Source of the DNA: Desulfobulbus sp.
Lineage (GTDB): Bacteria; Desulfobacterota; Desulfobulbia; Desulfobulbales; Desulfobulbaceae
Length of the DNA: 7,631 nt
Assembly (NCBI GenBank): GCA_028684915.1
Contig: JAQUEZ010000279.1
Location: 1-7,631, forward strand
Direction of reading: 5' to 3'
Part shown: one piece after another, positions 5,919 to 7,631 of the stretch
Layout of the letters: each line of letters begins with the position of its first letter
Numbering within the stretch: position 1 is the first letter of the stretch
Translations under genes and position numbers: made by a program
The notes under the pieces: model-generated
Databases searched by the model: none
Seen by the model: only the letters and a program-made list of their open reading frames with translations
What the model was told of the DNA's origin: nothing

Positions 5919-6176
5919 CTATGAACAAAACTCAGCACAATTTGATGTGAAGCCGCGCCCGATTTGGCATTGCGACAAAAAGTTAACGGCATCTTCCCAC
6001 CCAGGCGTAAATGCTGACACAGGGCGAGTGGGCAACGTTTCAGGCTGAGTTTCATTTAGAGCCACAAAACACAAAGGCAAAAAGCGACGGATAGCCGCGA
6101 GGATTATATTTAACCACCACGGAATTCTTGACATAATTTCAGCGAAGCCTTCAAACGGGCTTTGATTTTGTCGCAT
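5919..6176 (-). CDS. Doubtful small ORF, hydrophobic segment, unknown function
   Basis: This 85-residue frame is bounded upstream by an in-frame TAA two codons before the ATG, so 6176 is the earliest start; an internal ATG at 6134 is also possible. I do not recognise the product. Residues about 18-40 (RIPWWLNIILAAIRRFLPLCFVA) are hydrophobic with basic residues and could form one membrane-associated helix. The remainder is unremarkable and contains three cysteines near the C-terminus. No good Shine-Dalgarno precedes either start. It lies between the repressor and the NTPase gene on the same strand, so it could be a small accessory gene or simply an open frame in non-coding or decayed DNA. I consider it less likely than not to be a gene. 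Confidence 0.3.
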   Translation of the reverse strand: MRQNQSPFEGFAEIMSRIPWWLNIILAAIRRFLPLCFVALNETQPETLPTRPVSAFTPGWEDAVNFLSQCQIGRGFTSNCAEFCS

Positions 6177-6213
6177 CTTTTACATCTATGATTTCAAATT
6201 CCTTGGTTCAGTC

Positions 6214-6241
6214 TTGACAATTACAATTGTAAAGTTTTGAT
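6214..6241 (+). promoter_or_regulatory. TTGACA box overlapping a palindrome, possible antisense promoter
   Basis: A perfect -35 hexamer TTGACA (6214-6219) is followed after 16 bases by TTTGAT (6236-6241, 4 of 6). A perfect 12-base palindrome TTACAATTGTAA (6221-6232) sits in the spacer. Transcription rightward from here would run antisense into the repressor gene. The -10 is weak. Confidence 0.25.
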
Positions 6242-6266
6242 GAAATAATTTTATCTTGCTTTTCTT

Positions 6267-6713
6267 CTATGCTACCTTACGAGTCGAAGAATAGGCTGCT
6301 GCGGTGGCTGATTCTTCCTTTTCTTCCTTCCATTTTTTGAATTCTTCAAAAGCCTTTTCGAATTCAACTTCAAACCAAAATTCTCTTTTAGGATTCTTTC
6401 CGACCTCATCCGCAAGCCATTCTTCTGCATCGTTCAAAATGTTGAATTTTCTATTTTGAGCTGGCTCCTTTCTTCTATTCGTATCTTTCCCGGTAAGTAT
6501 CCATTCTGTGGTCAAATCGTATTTTTGGGCCACATAAAAAGCCCAGTCAATCGGAAAGTTGTCTTCATCTTTTCGCTTAGTTATATTTGATTTAGATATC
6601 CCAATAATTTCAGCAAGTTGGCTGTAATTATCAATCGGTGTTTTGCTCTTAATTCTCTCCCAGCATTCATTAAAAGAAAACCTGTTCTCTTCTCGAAACT
6701 TTTTACTTGACAT
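6267..6713 (-). CDS. CI-like phage repressor, helix-turn-helix, no peptidase domain
   Basis: This 148-residue protein has a bacteriophage CI repressor helix-turn-helix domain (Phage_CI_repr type) at about residues 15-77. The core YSQLAEIIGISKSNITKRKDEDNFPIDWAFYVAQKY ends in the diagnostic TTEWILTGKD (about 68-77). A short linker leads to an acidic/amphipathic C-terminal segment, EEWLADEVGKNPKREFWFEVEFEKAFEEFKKWKEEKEE (about 97-134), likely for oligomerisation. There is no S24 peptidase domain, so induction by RecA-stimulated self-cleavage is not expected; an antirepressor or another signal would be needed. The ATG at 6713 starts only 5 bases after a perfect TATAAT, implying a leaderless transcript. 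Two 16-bp palindromes over this promoter suggest autoregulation and control of the divergent small genes. It probably keeps a temperate element silent. Confidence 0.87.
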   Translation of the reverse strand: MSSKKFREENRFSFNECWERIKSKTPIDNYSQLAEIIGISKSNITKRKDEDNFPIDWAFYVAQKYDLTTEWILTGKDTNRRKEPAQNRKFNILNDAEEWLADEVGKNPKREFWFEVEFEKAFEEFKKWKEEKEESATAAAYSSTRKVA

Positions 6714-6714
6714 G

Positions 6715-6730
6715 GTTCATTATATAGAAC
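6715..6730. promoter_or_regulatory. Operator 1 of the repressor
   Basis: A palindrome with arms GTTC and GAAC around 8 bases lies over the -10 element and start region of the repressor gene. It matches the half-site arrangement of the second site, with centres 19 bases apart, about two helical turns. Bound repressor here would block its own promoter. Confidence 0.6.
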
Positions 6731-6748
6731 ATAGTTCTTGAAAGTGAA
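6719..6748 (-). promoter_or_regulatory. Repressor promoter giving a leaderless mRNA
   Basis: On the minus strand, TTCACT (6748-6743) and a perfect TATAAT (6724-6719) are 18 bases apart. Only five bases separate the -10 box from the ATG, so transcription should begin at or within a base or two of the start codon. Lambda cI made from PRM is the established precedent for a leaderless repressor transcript. Confidence 0.65.
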
Positions 6749-6749
6749 C
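6734..6749. promoter_or_regulatory. Operator 2 of the repressor
   Basis: This is a second GTTC-N8-GAAC palindrome; flanking A and T extend the arms to AGTTC/GAACT. It overlaps the repressor's -35 element and a rightward TTGAAA (6738-6743) that could be the -35 of the divergent operon, with TATTCT at 6759-6764 as a weak -10. It is well placed to control both directions. Confidence 0.6.
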
Positions 6750-6780
6750 TTTAATGTTTATTCTTTTCGCTTTTTGAAAC

Positions 6781-6807
6781 GCGAGCCCAAACCGAGAGCT
6801 TCTAACC
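6781..6807 (+). repeat. Repeated translation leader, copy 1
   Basis: The 27 bases before the zinc-ribbon start codon share the layout GCGA-CCCAAA-CC-GAG-AACC with the segments at 7095-7121 and 7399-7426. This copy is the most diverged: it has CCGAGAG where the others have CCAGGAG. Confidence 0.55.
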
Positions 6808-7035
6808 ATGAAACCCTTCAACCAAGAACAATTCCCGCTACTCTCCGACACCTCTTTTCTTCCCTGCTGCCCGAAATGCGATGGAGACTTTGAGGCTCCT
6901 GTCGTGCGTTGTGTCGGTGAAGGCTTCCAATTAGTTCATCAGTGCAAACTATGCTCTGCCGCGTTTGCCCTGGTCCCTGTCACCACGATTGGGGTTTACG
7001 AGCTTCCTTCCAGGAATTGGCAAACCGCAAAATGA
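6808..7035 (+). CDS. Small zinc-ribbon protein, first gene of the divergent operon
   Basis: This 75-residue protein has two CxxC pairs, C21-P-K-C24 and C46-K-L-C49, about 21 residues apart, the layout of a zinc ribbon. Between them lies a beta-rich stretch (DFEAPVVRCVGEGFQLVHQ). After them comes a hydrophobic segment (AAFALVPVTTIGVYEL) and a short tail. It is presumably a zinc-binding regulator or nucleic-acid-binding protein of the element; I cannot assign a family. The start at 6808 is supported by a purine-rich GAGAG about 9 bases upstream, inside a leader shared with two later genes. The gene lies opposite the repressor and should be under its control. An ATG overlaps its stop codon (7032-7035), opening a frame that joins the next small ORF. 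Confidence 0.7.
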   Translation: MKPFNQEQFPLLSDTSFLPCCPKCDGDFEAPVVRCVGEGFQLVHQCKLCSAAFALVPVTTIGVYELPSRNWQTAK

Positions 7036-7094
7036 TCATCTGCTACGAAGGCCGACCAGGACAAGGAATGTCTTACCAACCCTTACCCCAAACT

Positions 7095-7121
7095 GCGAAC
7101 CCAAAACCAGGAGATCAAACC
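7095..7121 (+). repeat. Repeated translation leader, copy 2
   Basis: This copy includes a strong Shine-Dalgarno (AGGAG) 9 bases before the ATG at 7122. It matches copy 3 closely, and its presence is the main reason for choosing 7122 as a start. Confidence 0.6.
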
Positions 7122-7259
7122 ATGAAGAATTCTACCCTTGCTCTCCACGTAACCGCCGATCAAGCCCCTTGTTCTGACGCCTTCATTCGAGATTGCCTTG
7201 TTTCATCTCTCGTTTGTGGCGCCAAATCGAGCGGCATTCTTTCTTGCCGCAAACTTTAA
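7122..7259 (+). CDS. Small Cys-containing ORF, possibly the front part of a broken gene
   Basis: This 45-residue product starts MKNSTLALHVTADQAP and contains four cysteines. I do not recognise it. The start is chosen for AGGAG at the right spacing within the repeated leader. A longer version from the ATG at 7032, coupled by ATGA to the zinc-ribbon gene, would give 75 residues. The frame ends with TAA at 7257-7259, but the same frame then stays open for another 44 codons with gene-like codon use. The TAA could therefore be a nonsense mutation in a gene of about 89 residues. It may equally be a genuine small phage-type protein. Confidence 0.5.
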   Translation: MKNSTLALHVTADQAPCSDAFIRDCLVSSLVCGAKSSGILSCRKL

Positions 7260-7394
7260 AACTCTGATTTATCGAATTTTTTGGCCAGTATTTGCAAACT
7301 GTTCCTTGTCTGCCCCGGCGATGCGGCCTCTATCGATATTGTGGACCGCGCCTATTGGGCACTGAGAGAACAAGGCTTTATCAGCATCAACTAA
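7260..7394 (+). pseudogene. In-frame continuation after the TAA, possible lost C-terminal half
   Basis: Immediately after the TAA at 7257-7259 the same frame remains open for 44 codons to a TAA at 7392-7394. The translation includes CPGDAASIDIVDRAYWALREQGFISIN, which reads like real protein: a helix with aromatic and charged residues and GC-ending codons. There is no ATG in this stretch; the only early alternative start is TTG at 7281, without a ribosome-binding site. It ends just before the third leader repeat, as expected if it were the true end of the preceding gene. A separate gene with an unusual start is the alternative. Confidence 0.4.
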
Positions 7395-7398
7395 TCAC

Positions 7399-7426
7399 GC
7401 GAACCCCAAACCAGGAGCCCAAAACC
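7399..7426 (+). repeat. Repeated translation leader, copy 3
   Basis: This near-copy of 7095-7121, with CCAGGAG about 9 bases before the ATG at 7427, begins four bases after the stop of the preceding frame. It decides the start of the next gene. Confidence 0.6.
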
Positions 7427-7597
7427 ATGCGACTCACCAGCCCAACCCACGACAACCCAAAGGAACCCATCTCGAAAGAAGAGCTCGTCGCCGGCATGCT
7501 CGCTTCCGGCTGCGTGACCCTTGTTGAAGCCAAGATGAAAGCCCGAGACCGAAACCTGACCATCCGGATTCGCAAAAATGCACGAGCAGCGGCCTAA
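7427..7597 (+). CDS. Small basic protein of unknown function, 56 residues
   Basis: This small protein starts at an ATG preceded by a good AGGAG within the repeated leader; an upstream in-frame ATG at 7292 lacks these signals and covers the preceding gene. Residues about 14-38 (EPISKEELVAGMLASGCVTLVEAKMKA) look like two short helices, with SKEELVAGMLASG resembling an N-terminal cap and helix. The C-terminus (RDRNLTIRIRKNARAAA) is basic. I do not recognise the family. Size, spacing and leader suit a small accessory gene of a phage-like operon. Its end overlaps the start of the following ORF by 20 bases. Confidence 0.6.
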   Translation: MRLTSPTHDNPKEPISKEELVAGMLASGCVTLVEAKMKARDRNLTIRIRKNARAAA

Positions 7598-7631
7598 GTC
7601 CTACGACATCAGCGACATGCACTGCAGCAAA
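7578..7631 (+). CDS. Start of a further gene, cut by the window end
   Basis: An ATG at 7578 opens a frame that reaches the window edge without a stop; 18 codons are visible (MHEQRPKSYDISDMHCSK). It overlaps the end of the previous gene by 20 bases, common in compact operons. A weak GGAT lies about 10 bases upstream. The stretch is too short to identify a family, and a chance open frame cannot be excluded. Confidence 0.4.
   Translation, partial: MHEQRPKSYDISDMHCSK

Noticed and set aside
5889..5951. 20-codon plus-strand ORF rich in lysine, as a small peptide or toxin
   Set aside because: It has no clear ribosome-binding site, no hydrophobic segment and no partner, so it cannot be distinguished from chance.
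1..7631. CRISPR arrays, rRNA or complete tRNA genes
   Set aside because: No regularly spaced repeats of 20-40 bases, no rRNA-like conserved stretches and no complete cloverleaf were found on either strand by eye.

Overview
The window looks like an accessory (genomic island or prophage-type) segment of a Gram-negative bacterium. Nothing fixes the species. The CI-type repressor domain with a short acidic tail is a type I associate with Desulfobacterota and other Proteobacteria phages, but that is a weak hint. Base composition is patchy: the flanks (about 1340-1680 and 6800-7600) are visibly GC-richer, while the centre (about 1690-6780) is AT-rich. This suggests that the central block was acquired separately.

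Layout. (1) Positions 1-1331, plus strand: two consecutive type II toxin-antitoxin modules, both toxin-first. Each pairs a RelE-superfamily Gp49-like toxin with an XRE-type antitoxin, and each pair is joined by an ATGA stop/start overlap. The first toxin is cut by the window edge. (2) Positions 1332-1698: GC-rich, non-coding-looking DNA with several inverted and direct repeats. (3) Positions 1699-5675, minus strand: a two-gene operon. The first gene encodes a 1080-residue protein with a degenerate SIR2-like fold, a STAND-type P-loop NTPase with a GGTT loop, a winged-helix-like segment and a long helical (TPR-like) C-terminal region. The second encodes a 238-residue TOPRIM-domain protein. A 10-bp perfect hairpin spans the junction and sequesters the second gene's Shine-Dalgarno sequence, so the two are probably translationally coupled. 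(4) Positions 5676-6266: AT-rich upstream region plus one doubtful ORF. (5) Positions 6267-6713, minus strand: a CI-like phage repressor. Its promoter places the start codon about where transcription should begin, and two matching 16-bp palindromes cover that promoter. (6) Positions 6808-7631, plus strand: a divergent run of very small genes (zinc ribbon, small Cys-rich ORF, 56-residue basic protein, start of another gene). Three of them have near-identical leader sequences in front of the ATG.

How it may work together. The repressor with its divergent small-gene operon resembles the immunity switch of a temperate element. The NTPase/TOPRIM operon lies on the repressor's strand, the usual place for lysogenic cargo. 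The best candidate for a new system is this operon: a large sensor NTPase whose SIR2 domain has lost its NAD-binding residues, coupled to a small TOPRIM nuclease-like partner. It is analogous in logic to other NTPase + TOPRIM anti-phage systems (PARIS, Gabija/OLD) but differs in architecture. A defence role is inference, not demonstrated by the sequence.
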